Part shown: piece after piece, positions 1 through 7,914 of the stretch
How positions within the stretch are numbered: the stretch's first letter is position 1
Layout of the letters: each line of letters starts with the position of its first letter
Source: Sphingomonas canadensis
GTDB lineage: Bacteria > Pseudomonadota > Alphaproteobacteria > Sphingomonadales > Sphingomonadaceae
NCBI RefSeq assembly: GCF_026013525.1
Contig: NZ_JAPDRA010000007.1
Coordinates: forward strand, 61,118 to 125,117
Length of the DNA: 64,000 bases
Direction: 5' to 3'
The notes under the pieces: model-generated
Database searches by the model: none
What the model was told of the DNA's origin: nothing
Seen by the model: only the letters and a program-made list of their open reading frames with translations
Position numbers and translations under genes: made by a program

Positions 1-2
1 GG

Positions 3-2420
3 GGAGCGGAAACGCCGCCTCCCCCGCCCCCTGCCCAGACGACGCCGCAGCCTTCCGCATCGTCCGGCCCGGCCTTCCGCCCGCGCCGGACCGAGGCCGC
101 GCCGCCGCCCGTGCCCGAGCCGCCCGCGCCCGGCCCGGCCAAACCGCGCATCCCGATCGATCTCGCCGCGCTCAACCCCTTCCGCCGCCGCCCCGCCGCG
201 CCCGGGCCGGAGCCCGAGCCGACGATGGACGTGATCGATCCGCCCGCCCGCGCATGGCGGCGGACGCCCGCGCAGGACTGGCCGGCTGCGGACGACCCGC
301 TGGAGCTGACCGGCGGCATCCCGCCCGCGGCGCAGCGGCCGCAGCAGTTTCAGTCGCCGCCGCCTCCCCCGCCGCCGCCCTATCCCCCCGCCTATGCCCC
401 CGCGCAGATGCAGCCGGGCGGGTACACCAGCAACGTGCCCGTGCTGGTGCTGCGCAAGCCGCGCCCCTGGGGCCGCTGGATCGTGCGCGGGCTGGCCGGG
501 TTCATCATCCTGATGGTGGTGGCGATCGCCTGGCTGGCACTCACCGCGCCGCTCTCCAAATCGCTGGAGCCGCCCGCCCCGCCGTCGATCACGCTGCTGT
601 CTGCCGAGGGCACGCCGATCGCCCGGCGCGGCGCGACGATCGGAGATCCGGTGGATGCGGCGAAGCTGCCGCGTTACGTAACCGGCGCCTTCGTGGCGAT
701 CGAGGACCGGCGCTTCTACAGCCATTGGGGCGTCGATCCGCGCGGCGTGGCGCGCGCGGTGGTCAACAACCTCACCGGCGGGCGCCAGCAGGGCGGCAGC
801 ACCATCACGCAACAGCTCGCCAAGAACGCCTTCCTCGATTCGAGCCGCACCTTCACGCGCAAGGCGCAGGAGGCGATGATATCGGTGTGGCTGGAGGCGT
901 GGCTGAGCAAGGACGAGATCCTCAGCCGCTATCTCTCCAACGTCTATTTCGGCGACAACGTCTATGGCCTGTCGGCGGCGGCGCAGCATTATTTCAGCAC
1001 CACGCCCGAGAAGCTGACGCTGAGCCAGGCGACGCTGCTCGCCGGGCTGGTGCAAGCGCCGAGCCGGCTGGCGCCGACCGGCAACTTGAAGGGCGCGCGC
1101 GAACGCCAGAAGCTGGTGATCGCCGCGATGCGCGACGTGGGGCTGATCACCGAGGCGGAGGCCAAGGCGATCCGCCCCGCCGTGCTGAAGCCCGACCGGG
1201 TGAAAGAGCTGCCCAACGGCACCTATTTCGCCGATTGGGTGCTGCCCCAGGCGCGCGACCGCGCGGGCGGCGTCGCCACCGAACAGACCGTGCGCACCAC
1301 GCTGGAGGATCGCGCGCAGAAGGCCGCCGAGCGCGCCGTGCGCGCCGCCGCCGCGCGCGGCACCCAGGTGGCGCTGGTGGCGATGCACCCGGACGGCAGC
1401 GTGATCGCGATGGTGGGCGGGCGCAGCTATTCCGAAAGCGCGTTCAACCGCGCCACCCAGGCGCGGCGCCAGCCGGGCTCGGCGTTCAAGCTGTTCGTCT
1501 ATCTGGCGGCGTTGCGATCCGGCTTCGCGCCCGATTCGCCGGTGGACGATACGCCGCTGACGATCGGCGACTGGTCGCCGGAGAACAGCGACGGCCGCTA
1601 TGCCGGGCGGATCACGCTGGCGCAGGCCTTTGCCAAGTCCAGCAACGTGGTGGCGGCACGGCTGTTTCAGAAGCTGGGGCCGGAAAAGGTGCGCCAGGCG
1701 GCACGCGATCTGGGCATCTCCACCCCGATCGGCGACGACGTGACCACGGCGCTGGGCACCTCCACCGTGTCGCTGCTGGAGCTGACCGCCGCCTATGCCG
1801 CGGTGGCCGAGGGCGCCTATCCTGTGCGCCCGCGCGGCCTGCCCGAGCTGACCGAGGACCAGGACTGGCTGGGCGCCCGGCTGGGCGGCGCGACGCGCTT
1901 TCCCGGCGGCCAGTTGGAAGATCTGCGCATGCTGCTGTCGGGCGTGGTCGAATCGGGCACGGGGCGGGCCGCGCGGCTATCGATCCCGACCTTCGGCAAG
2001 ACCGGCACGACGCAGGACAATCGCGACGCGCTGTTCGTCGGCTATGCCGGCGGGATCGTGGCGGGCGTGTGGATCGGCAACGACGACAATTCGCCCAACG
2101 CCGCGCTTTCGGGCGGCGGGCTGCCCGCGCGGATCTGGCGCGACTTCATGGCGCGCTCGCTCGACATCCAGGCCGCGCCGCCGCCGCCGGTCGAGAGCAA
2201 CGCCACCGAGGGCAACGACACGCTGGGCCTAGAGGATGCGCTGGAAGGGCTGGTGAAGGGGCTGGACGGCGTGACGACGACCGAGGTGGTGCCGCTCGGC
2301 CCCGGCGAGCCGACCCCGCGCCCGAGCGAAACGCCCGCCGCGCGCGAGGACGCCACCACCGCCCCGCGCCGCCCGTCCGCGCCCGAACCCGTCCGCACAC
2401 CGGCGCGCACCGGGCCGTGA
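3..2420 (+). CDS. Class A penicillin-binding protein (PBP1A-like glycosyltransferase/transpeptidase), 5' end probably outside window
   Basis: Bifunctional peptidoglycan synthase acting at the inner membrane. The reading frame stays open to the left edge, so the true start may lie upstream; a GTG at 111 and an ATG at 225 are internal candidates. Numbered from GTG 111, the protein has a long Pro/Ala-rich cytoplasmic N-terminus (about 1-115), one membrane segment (about 122-145), then a family-51 glycosyltransferase domain with the catalytic EDRRFY (Glu198) and GGSTITQQLAKN. The penicillin-binding domain has SxxK (SAFK, Ser457/Lys460), a KSSN box and KTGTT (Lys630). The tail after about residue 690 is low-complexity Pro/Glu/Thr. 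All catalytic motifs are intact, so the enzyme should be active. Membership of class A is certain; 1A versus 1C is not decided by what I can see. Confidence 0.9.
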   Translation, partial: GAETPPPPPPAQTTPQPSASSGPAFRPRRTEAAPPPVPEPPAPGPAKPRIPIDLAALNPFRRRPAAPGPEPEPTMDVIDPPARAWRRTPAQDWPAADDPLELTGGIPPAAQRPQQFQSPPPPPPPPYPPAYAPAQMQPGGYTSNVPVLVLRKPRPWGRWIVRGLAGFIILMVVAIAWLALTAPLSKSLEPPAPPSITLLSAEGTPIARRGATIGDPVDAAKLPRYVTGAFVAIEDRRFYSHWGVDPRGVARAVVNNLTGGRQQGGSTITQQLAKNAFLDSSRTFTRKAQEAMISVWLEAWLSKDEILSRYLSNVYFGDNVYGLSAAAQHYFSTTPEKLTLSQATLLAGLVQAPSRLAPTGNLKGARERQKLVIAAMRDVGLITEAEAKAIRPAVLKPDRVKELPNGTYFADWVLPQARDRAGGVATEQTVRTTLEDRAQKAAERAVRAAAARGTQVALVAMHPDGSVIAMVGGRSYSESAFNRATQARRQPGSAFKLFVYLAALRSGFAPDSPVDDTPLTIGDWSPENSDGRYAGRITLAQAFAKSSNVVAARLFQKLGPEKVRQAARDLGISTPIGDDVTTALGTSTVSLLELTAAYAAVAEGAYPVRPRGLPELTEDQDWLGARLGGATRFPGGQLEDLRMLLSGVVESGTGRAARLSIPTFGKTGTTQDNRDALFVGYAGGIVAGVWIGNDDNSPNAALSGGGLPARIWRDFMARSLDIQAAPPPPVESNATEGNDTLGLEDALEGLVKGLDGVTTTEVVPLGPGEPTPRPSETPAAREDATTAPRRPSAPEPVRTPARTGP

Positions 2421-2547
2421 TCCGGCCGGGGCGGAGGCGGCCGCGGAGGCGCACGCGCCGCCCCGGCCCCTTCGCCGGCACAGGGCGAACGGAACGGCCG
2501 CGAGGGCATGGTTGACGCGCGGCGCGGCACCCCGCAAGGGCGGCGGC

Positions 2548-3549
2548 ATGCGCTTCTTTTCGGACAACGCCGCCCCGGTCCACCCCGCCGTGCTCGAAGC
2601 CATGGCCGCCGCCGACAGCATGGATACCGCCTATGACGGCGACCGCTGGTCGCGGCAGCTCGACGGGCGCTTCTCCGAGCTGTTCGAGACCGAGGTGCGC
2701 GTGCTGTGGGTGCCGTCCGGCACCGCCGCCAACTGCCTGGCGCTGGGCGCGCTGTGCCAGCCCTGGGGCGGCATCGTCTGTCATGCCGCGGCGCATATCG
2801 CCGGCGACGAGGCGGGGGCTCCCGCTTTCTACACCCATGGCGCGACGCTGATTCCGGTGGACGGGCCGGGCGCCAAGCTGACCCCGGATGCGATCCGCGA
2901 GGTGGCCGGGCGCATCCGCCCCGACGTCCACCAGACGCAGGTCCATGCGATATCGATCACCAACGCGACCGAATATGGCCTGACCTATTCGCCCGGCGAG
3001 GTCGCCGCGATCGGCGCGCTGGCGCGCGAGCGCGGCTGGGGGCTGCACATGGATGGCGCGCGCTTCGCCAATGCGGTGGCGCACCTGGGATGCTCGCCCG
3101 CCGAGCTCACCTGGCGCGCGGGCGTAGACGCGCTGAGCTTCGGCTTCGTCAAGAACGGCGGGATGAACGCGGAGGCGCTGGTCTTCTTCCGCCCCGAACT
3201 GGCCGCGCCGACGCTGGTGCGCCGCAAGCGTGCCGGGCTGCTGCTGTCCAAGGGGCGGTATCTGGCCGCGCAACTGCTGGCAATGCTGGACGGCGATCTG
3301 TGGCTGGAGAACGGGCGCGCGGCCAATGCGGGCGCGCGGCTGCTGGCCCAGGCGGCGGGCGCGCGGCTGGTGTTCCCGGTGGAGGCCAATGAGGTGTTCG
3401 TGCGGCTGACCGCGGAAGAGGCGGCGAAGCTGCGCGGGCTGGGCTTCGACTTCTACGACTGGGGCGTGGGCGAGGCGCGGCTGGTGACGAGCTGGAACCA
3501 GGGCGCGGAGGCGGTGAAGCCGCTGGCCGAGGCGATCGCGGCGCTGTGA
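2548..3549 (+). CDS. Low-specificity threonine aldolase / beta-eliminating lyase family
   Basis: PLP-dependent fold-type I enzyme expected to cleave L-threonine or L-allo-threonine to glycine and acetaldehyde in the cytosol. The 333-residue product begins MRFFSDNAAPVHPAVLEAM, the usual start of this family, so ATG 2548 is preferred over an in-frame ATG at 2512. It shows the PLP-contact stretch around HMDGARFANA and the Schiff-base lysine in SFGFVKNGG. Length is typical. The stop codon is one base from the start of the downstream exporter gene, suggesting a two-gene transcript, possibly amino-acid turnover coupled to export. Family assignment is secure; the exact substrate is inferred. Confidence 0.85.
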   Translation: MRFFSDNAAPVHPAVLEAMAAADSMDTAYDGDRWSRQLDGRFSELFETEVRVLWVPSGTAANCLALGALCQPWGGIVCHAAAHIAGDEAGAPAFYTHGATLIPVDGPGAKLTPDAIREVAGRIRPDVHQTQVHAISITNATEYGLTYSPGEVAAIGALARERGWGLHMDGARFANAVAHLGCSPAELTWRAGVDALSFGFVKNGGMNAEALVFFRPELAAPTLVRRKRAGLLLSKGRYLAAQLLAMLDGDLWLENGRAANAGARLLAQAAGARLVFPVEANEVFVRLTAEEAAKLRGLGFDFYDWGVGEARLVTSWNQGAEAVKPLAEAIAAL

Positions 3550-3550
3550 C

Positions 3551-4453
3551 ATGACCGCCGCGCGCACCGCCCGCGCCCCGGTGATCCTGCCCTTCGTGGC
3601 GGTGTGCCTCGTATGGGGATCGACCTGGATCGTGATCCGCGATCAGCTTGCGGTGGTGCCGCCGAGCTGGTCGGTCGCCTATCGCTTTGCGATCGCGGGG
3701 GCGGCGATGCTGGGCTGGGCGGCCTGGCGCGGCGAGCGGCTGAGGCTGGACGCACAGGGCTTCGCGCTGGCGGCGGTGCTGGGGCTGATGCAGTTCATGC
3801 TCAACTTCAACCTGGTCTATCGCGCGGAACAGCACATCACATCGGGCGTGGTGGCCGTGGTCTATGCGCTGCTGCTGGTGCCGAACGCGGTGCTGGCGCG
3901 CGTCTTCCTGGGCCAGCGGATCGGCGCGCGGTTCGCCGCGGGATCGGCGATCGCGCTGGCGGGCGTCGCGCTGCTGTTCGTGCATGAGGCGCGGCTGGCC
4001 GAGGCTGGCCCGCGCGAGGCGCTGACCGGCATCGGCATCGCGCTCGCGGGGGTGATGTGCGCGTCGGTGGCGAATGTGATGCAGGCGGCGGAGCGGATGC
4101 GCCACCAGCCGCCCGCGGCGATACTCGGCTGGGCGATGCTGGCCGGCGCGGGCGCGGACGCGATCTGGGCGCTGGCCACCGCCGGGCCGCCGGTGTTCGA
4201 GCCGCGCGCAGGCTATGTCGCCGGGCTGCTCTACCTGGGGGTGATCGGATCGGCCTTCACCTTCAGCCTCTATTTCGGGCTGATCCGCGCCATCGGGCCG
4301 GGGCCTGCGGCCTATACAGGCGCGGTGATCCCGGTGATCGCGATGGCGATATCGACGCTGGCCGAGGGCTATCGCTGGTCGGCGCTGGCGGCCGGCGGCG
4401 CCGTGCTGGTGATCGCCGGGCTGGCGCTGGCGCTGGCGGCGCGGCAGCGATAG
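3551..4453 (+). CDS. DMT-superfamily exporter (EamA domains)
   Basis: Inner-membrane drug/metabolite transporter of 300 residues with about ten hydrophobic segments in two EamA repeats. The opening VCLVWGSTWIVIRDQL is the classic first helix of this family, and the second repeat starts near LAGVMCASVANVMQA. It begins one base after the aldolase stop, so the two are probably co-transcribed. The substrate cannot be read from sequence; an amino acid or other small metabolite is a guess from the neighbour. A 40-bp gap separates it from the convergent peptidase gene on the other strand. Confidence 0.85.
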   Translation: MTAARTARAPVILPFVAVCLVWGSTWIVIRDQLAVVPPSWSVAYRFAIAGAAMLGWAAWRGERLRLDAQGFALAAVLGLMQFMLNFNLVYRAEQHITSGVVAVVYALLLVPNAVLARVFLGQRIGARFAAGSAIALAGVALLFVHEARLAEAGPREALTGIGIALAGVMCASVANVMQAAERMRHQPPAAILGWAMLAGAGADAIWALATAGPPVFEPRAGYVAGLLYLGVIGSAFTFSLYFGLIRAIGPGPAAYTGAVIPVIAMAISTLAEGYRWSALAAGGAVLVIAGLALALAARQR

Positions 4454-4493
4454 GGGCGGCGGCCACCCCGGCGGGGCCGGGGCAGCCGTGCCG

Positions 4494-6107
4494 TCACTTC
4501 GCGCCGTATCCGTCGAACTGGACGCCGAAGAAGTCGCCCTTCACCCAGCGCGGGCGATCGTTCGCGTCGGCCACGATCCGCGACGCGCCATAGACGACGC
4601 GGACATAGGTGGCGACGGAAGCCCAGTCGAACGGCAGCGTGATCTGGTCCGATGGCTTGTGATAGTCGTTGGCCAGGAACAGCTTCTGCGCCTCCGCCCC
4701 CGCGCCGCCGGGACCGGTGTCGATCGAAACCGCGGGCACGCCCGCCTTGACGAAGCTGTAGTGATCGGACCGGACGAAGAACATCTCCTCCGGGGTTGGA
4801 TCTGGGACGATCGCCAGCCCCTCCGCCGCCGCGGCCTTCGCCACGGCCTGGCTGATCGTCGATCGCTCGCCGCCGCTCATCACCAGATCCTCGACCTTAT
4901 AGGTCAGGATCGGCATGTCGAAGTTGAGGTTGCCGATCAGCGCGGCGCGCGGAACCGTGGGGTTGTGCGCGAAATAGTCGGAGCCGATCAGCCCCTTCTC
5001 CTCGGCGCCCAGCGCGATGAACAGGATCGATCGGCGCGGCGCCTTGCCCGATGCGCGGAAGGCGCGCGCCACCTCGATCAGCGCGGCGACGCCCGAGGCA
5101 TTGTCCATCGCCCCGTTGTAGATGCGATCGCCGTTCACCGCATCGCCGACGCCGACATGGTCGAGGTGCGCGGTGAGCACCAGATACTGGCCCTTGAGCG
5201 CGGGATCGCTGCCCTCGATCATGCCGATCACGTTCTTGCTGGGCGTGGGCACCACCGATGTCTTGCTGGCGAGCGTGAGCGTCGCGGCGAGCGGTCCGGT
5301 GGGCATGCGCGTGCCCTTGGCCTCCGCCGCCAGCACATCGGCCCATTTGATGCGCGCGCCCGCGAACAGCTTTTCCGCGCCCGCCTGGCTGACATAGGCG
5401 GCGACGGGGGCGCCGGGCGACGGCGAATGCGCCTTGCCGTCCGGCCCCGCCCAGGTGGAGCGCGGGTAATCGTAGAAGCGCACGAAGGTGGCGAAGGGCA
5501 GATCATCGTGCCGCGCCGCCGATTCGAGCACGATCACCGCGCGCGCGCCGCGCTCCTGGGCGAAGATCGCCTTCTGCGCCTCGTCGCCCAGATGCGCCGA
5601 GACCTCGTTGGGCAGCCCCTTGGGCGTGCCGGGCAGGATCGCGACGATCTTGTCCTTGACGTTCAGCCCCTTGTAGTCGTCGCGCTTCCCCTCGGGATAG
5701 ACGATGCCGTAACCGGCGAAGACCACGTCGCCGCTCGCCGCGAACTGCAGCGCGGAGGGGATCGCGTCGTTGACGAAATCGGTGCCGAAGACGAGCGGCG
5801 CGGGTTCGGCGCCGCGCCGCGTCATCACCATCGTGCCGCGCCCCTGCGGCCGTACCGAAACCATGCGGAACGGCTGGAACCAGTCCCCGTCCACCCCCGC
5901 CGGCTTCAGCCCCAGCGCCAGGAACTGCGCGGCGACATATTCGGCGGCGATGTCGAACTCGCGCGAGCCGGTATCGCGGCCGCGCATCGCATCGGAGGCG
6001 AGGAACTGGATATGCGCCTTCATCGCCGCCTGTTCGGGCGGCAGTTGCTGCGCGTGCGCCAGCGGCGCGGCGAGCAGCAGCAGGATCAGCGACAGGTAGC
6101 GGAGCAT
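4494..6107 (-). CDS. M28 family zinc peptidase, exported (copy 1)
   Basis: Secreted or periplasmic di-zinc aminopeptidase-like protein of 537 residues. An N-terminal signal peptide (LSLILLLLAAPLAHA) is followed by a PA-type insert domain and the M28 catalytic domain. The metal ligands are visible as HLDHVG, GAMDNASG, the general-base pair in GAEEKGL, the Asp in NFDMPIL and the His in RSDHYSF. A good ribosome binding site (AGGAAAGG) precedes the ATG at 6107. The next gene upstream on the same strand encodes a clear paralogue with the same motif order, so this is a tandem duplication. Peptidase assignment is firm; the natural substrate is unknown. Confidence 0.9.
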   Translation of the reverse strand: MLRYLSLILLLLAAPLAHAQQLPPEQAAMKAHIQFLASDAMRGRDTGSREFDIAAEYVAAQFLALGLKPAGVDGDWFQPFRMVSVRPQGRGTMVMTRRGAEPAPLVFGTDFVNDAIPSALQFAASGDVVFAGYGIVYPEGKRDDYKGLNVKDKIVAILPGTPKGLPNEVSAHLGDEAQKAIFAQERGARAVIVLESAARHDDLPFATFVRFYDYPRSTWAGPDGKAHSPSPGAPVAAYVSQAGAEKLFAGARIKWADVLAAEAKGTRMPTGPLAATLTLASKTSVVPTPSKNVIGMIEGSDPALKGQYLVLTAHLDHVGVGDAVNGDRIYNGAMDNASGVAALIEVARAFRASGKAPRRSILFIALGAEEKGLIGSDYFAHNPTVPRAALIGNLNFDMPILTYKVEDLVMSGGERSTISQAVAKAAAAEGLAIVPDPTPEEMFFVRSDHYSFVKAGVPAVSIDTGPGGAGAEAQKLFLANDYHKPSDQITLPFDWASVATYVRVVYGASRIVADANDRPRWVKGDFFGVQFDGYGAK

Positions 6108-6151
6108 GAAGGGCCTTTCCTAGTGGCGGTTCGGCAGGGCGGAGGGGACGT

Positions 6152-7807
6152 TCAGGGCGCGACCGGCCCCTTGTAGAGCGTGCCGAAGAAATCGCCCTTG
6201 TTCCACAGCGGGCGGACCTCCGCATCGGCGATCGCGCGGGCGATGCGATAGTTCACGTCGATGAAGCGCGCGCCCGATTCCCAGTCGATCGGTCCGGAGA
6301 TCTCGTCCGACGGCTTGTGGTAGTTCTCGGCGAAAAACTTCTCGACCGCCGCCTTGCCCGGCCCCGCCTCGCCCGGCCACAGGAACACCGAGGGGATGCC
6401 CTGCTGGACGAAGCGATAATGGTCCGAACGGGTGAACAGCCCCTGGTCGGGCATCGGATCGGGCGAAATGGTGACGCCGATGTCCTTCGCCGCCGCCTCC
6501 ACGATCGGGCCGAGCGACGAGCGCTGCGCGCCGAACACGATGACGTCGTCGAACTTGTAGGTCAGGATCGGCATGTCGAGGTTGACGTTGGCGACCAGCC
6601 GTTCCTTCGCCAGCGTGGGATTGTTGGCGAAATAATCGGCGCCGACGAGCCCCTTCTCCTCCGCGGTGACCGCCAGGAACAGGATCGATCGGCGCGGCGG
6701 CTTGCCCGATTCCTTGAAACGGCGGGCCTCCTCGATCAGCGAGGCGATGCCGACGGCATTGTCCATCGCGCCGTTGTTGATCGTATCGCCGTTCTTGTCC
6801 GGACGGCCGACGCCGATGTGATCGAGATGGGCGGTAAGCACCACCACCTCTTTCGACAGGGTCGGATCGCTGCCCGGCAGCAGGCCGGCGACATTCCAGC
6901 TCATCACCGGCTCGCGCTTGGTTTCGAGCGAGACGGCGAGCCGGGCCTTGAGCAGTTCGGGCTTGAACTTGGCCTTGTCGTCCTCGGTCATCTTGGCGAG
7001 CTGGTCCCAGGGGCGTTTGGCGCCCGCGAACAGCTTGGCTGCGGCGGCCATGCTGAGCCCGCCCAGCGATGGCGCGCCGGGCGCGGCGACATGGCCGGTG
7101 CCGTCCGGGTTGGCCCAGGTCATGCGCGAGGAATCCCAGCCGGCGGCCATGCGCTCGAACGGGCGCACCTTGGCGGTGACGGGCGATTCCAGCGTGATCG
7201 TGCCGATCGCGCCATGCTGCTGGGCGATCACCGCCTTGTTGGCGGCGTTGCCGAAATGGGCGCGCTCCTCGCCGGGAAGGCCGCGCGGGGCGCCGCCGAA
7301 GAAGGCGACGATCCGGCCCTTGACCTTCGCGCCCTTGTAATCGTCGATCCCGAACTGCGGCGCGACGATGCCGTATCCGACGAACACCACCTCGGCATCC
7401 ACCTTGGTCGTGTCGCGCATCGGATCGGCGCCGGGCAGATATTCCACGCCGAATTCCAGCGGCTGGCCGTTGAGCAGGAAGCTGCCCTTGCTGGCCGATT
7501 TGTAGCTGAGCAGCGGCACATTCTGCAGGAAGCTGCCGTTGTCGCCGGCGGGCACCAGCCCCTGTTCGTAGAATTGCGACGCGACATATTGCGCCGCGAT
7601 CTCATATTCCGGCGCCCCCGCCTCGCGCCCGCGCAGCGCGTCGGAAGCGAGGAACATCACATGGCTCTTCATCGCCGCCTGGGGGGCGGGCAGCGGGGCG
7701 TTGATGCGGGCGTTGCGCTCGGCGGCGGCCTCGTCGCCGGTCGGTCCGGCGAGCGCGGCGCCGGCGGCAAGCGCGGCGAAGGCAAAGGCACTGACAAATC
7801 GAAGCAT
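6152..7807 (-). CDS. M28 family zinc peptidase, exported (copy 2)
   Basis: Paralogue of the neighbouring M28 peptidase, 551 residues, separated from it by 44 bp and probably in the same transcript. The chosen ATG (7807) gives a normal signal peptide (MLRFVSAFAFAALAAGAALA); a longer frame from 7927 would put basic, non-signal sequence in front of it. Zinc-site motifs match copy 1: HLDHIGVG, GAMDNAVG, TAEEKGL, NLDMPIL and RSDHYRF. The shared insert with KSHVMFLASDALRGRE near the N-terminus also occurs in copy 1. Divergent from pepN across a 107-bp intergenic stretch that must hold both promoters. Confidence 0.9.
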   Translation of the reverse strand: MLRFVSAFAFAALAAGAALAGPTGDEAAAERNARINAPLPAPQAAMKSHVMFLASDALRGREAGAPEYEIAAQYVASQFYEQGLVPAGDNGSFLQNVPLLSYKSASKGSFLLNGQPLEFGVEYLPGADPMRDTTKVDAEVVFVGYGIVAPQFGIDDYKGAKVKGRIVAFFGGAPRGLPGEERAHFGNAANKAVIAQQHGAIGTITLESPVTAKVRPFERMAAGWDSSRMTWANPDGTGHVAAPGAPSLGGLSMAAAAKLFAGAKRPWDQLAKMTEDDKAKFKPELLKARLAVSLETKREPVMSWNVAGLLPGSDPTLSKEVVVLTAHLDHIGVGRPDKNGDTINNGAMDNAVGIASLIEEARRFKESGKPPRRSILFLAVTAEEKGLVGADYFANNPTLAKERLVANVNLDMPILTYKFDDVIVFGAQRSSLGPIVEAAAKDIGVTISPDPMPDQGLFTRSDHYRFVQQGIPSVFLWPGEAGPGKAAVEKFFAENYHKPSDEISGPIDWESGARFIDVNYRIARAIADAEVRPLWNKGDFFGTLYKGPVAP

Positions 7808-7914
7808 CGGGAAATCCTGAACGGGATGAATGCCCGATGGGTACGCAGCGCACGCGCGCCGCGCAACACGATTTCCTGTGGCGGGAAGCGGACTTGCCCC
7901 TATATCAGCGCGCC

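Noticed and set aside
4488..6176. Long + strand open frame opposite the first M28 peptidase
   Set aside because: Arg/His/Asp-rich shadow typical of GC-rich antisense; the minus frame has signal peptide and all zinc motifs.
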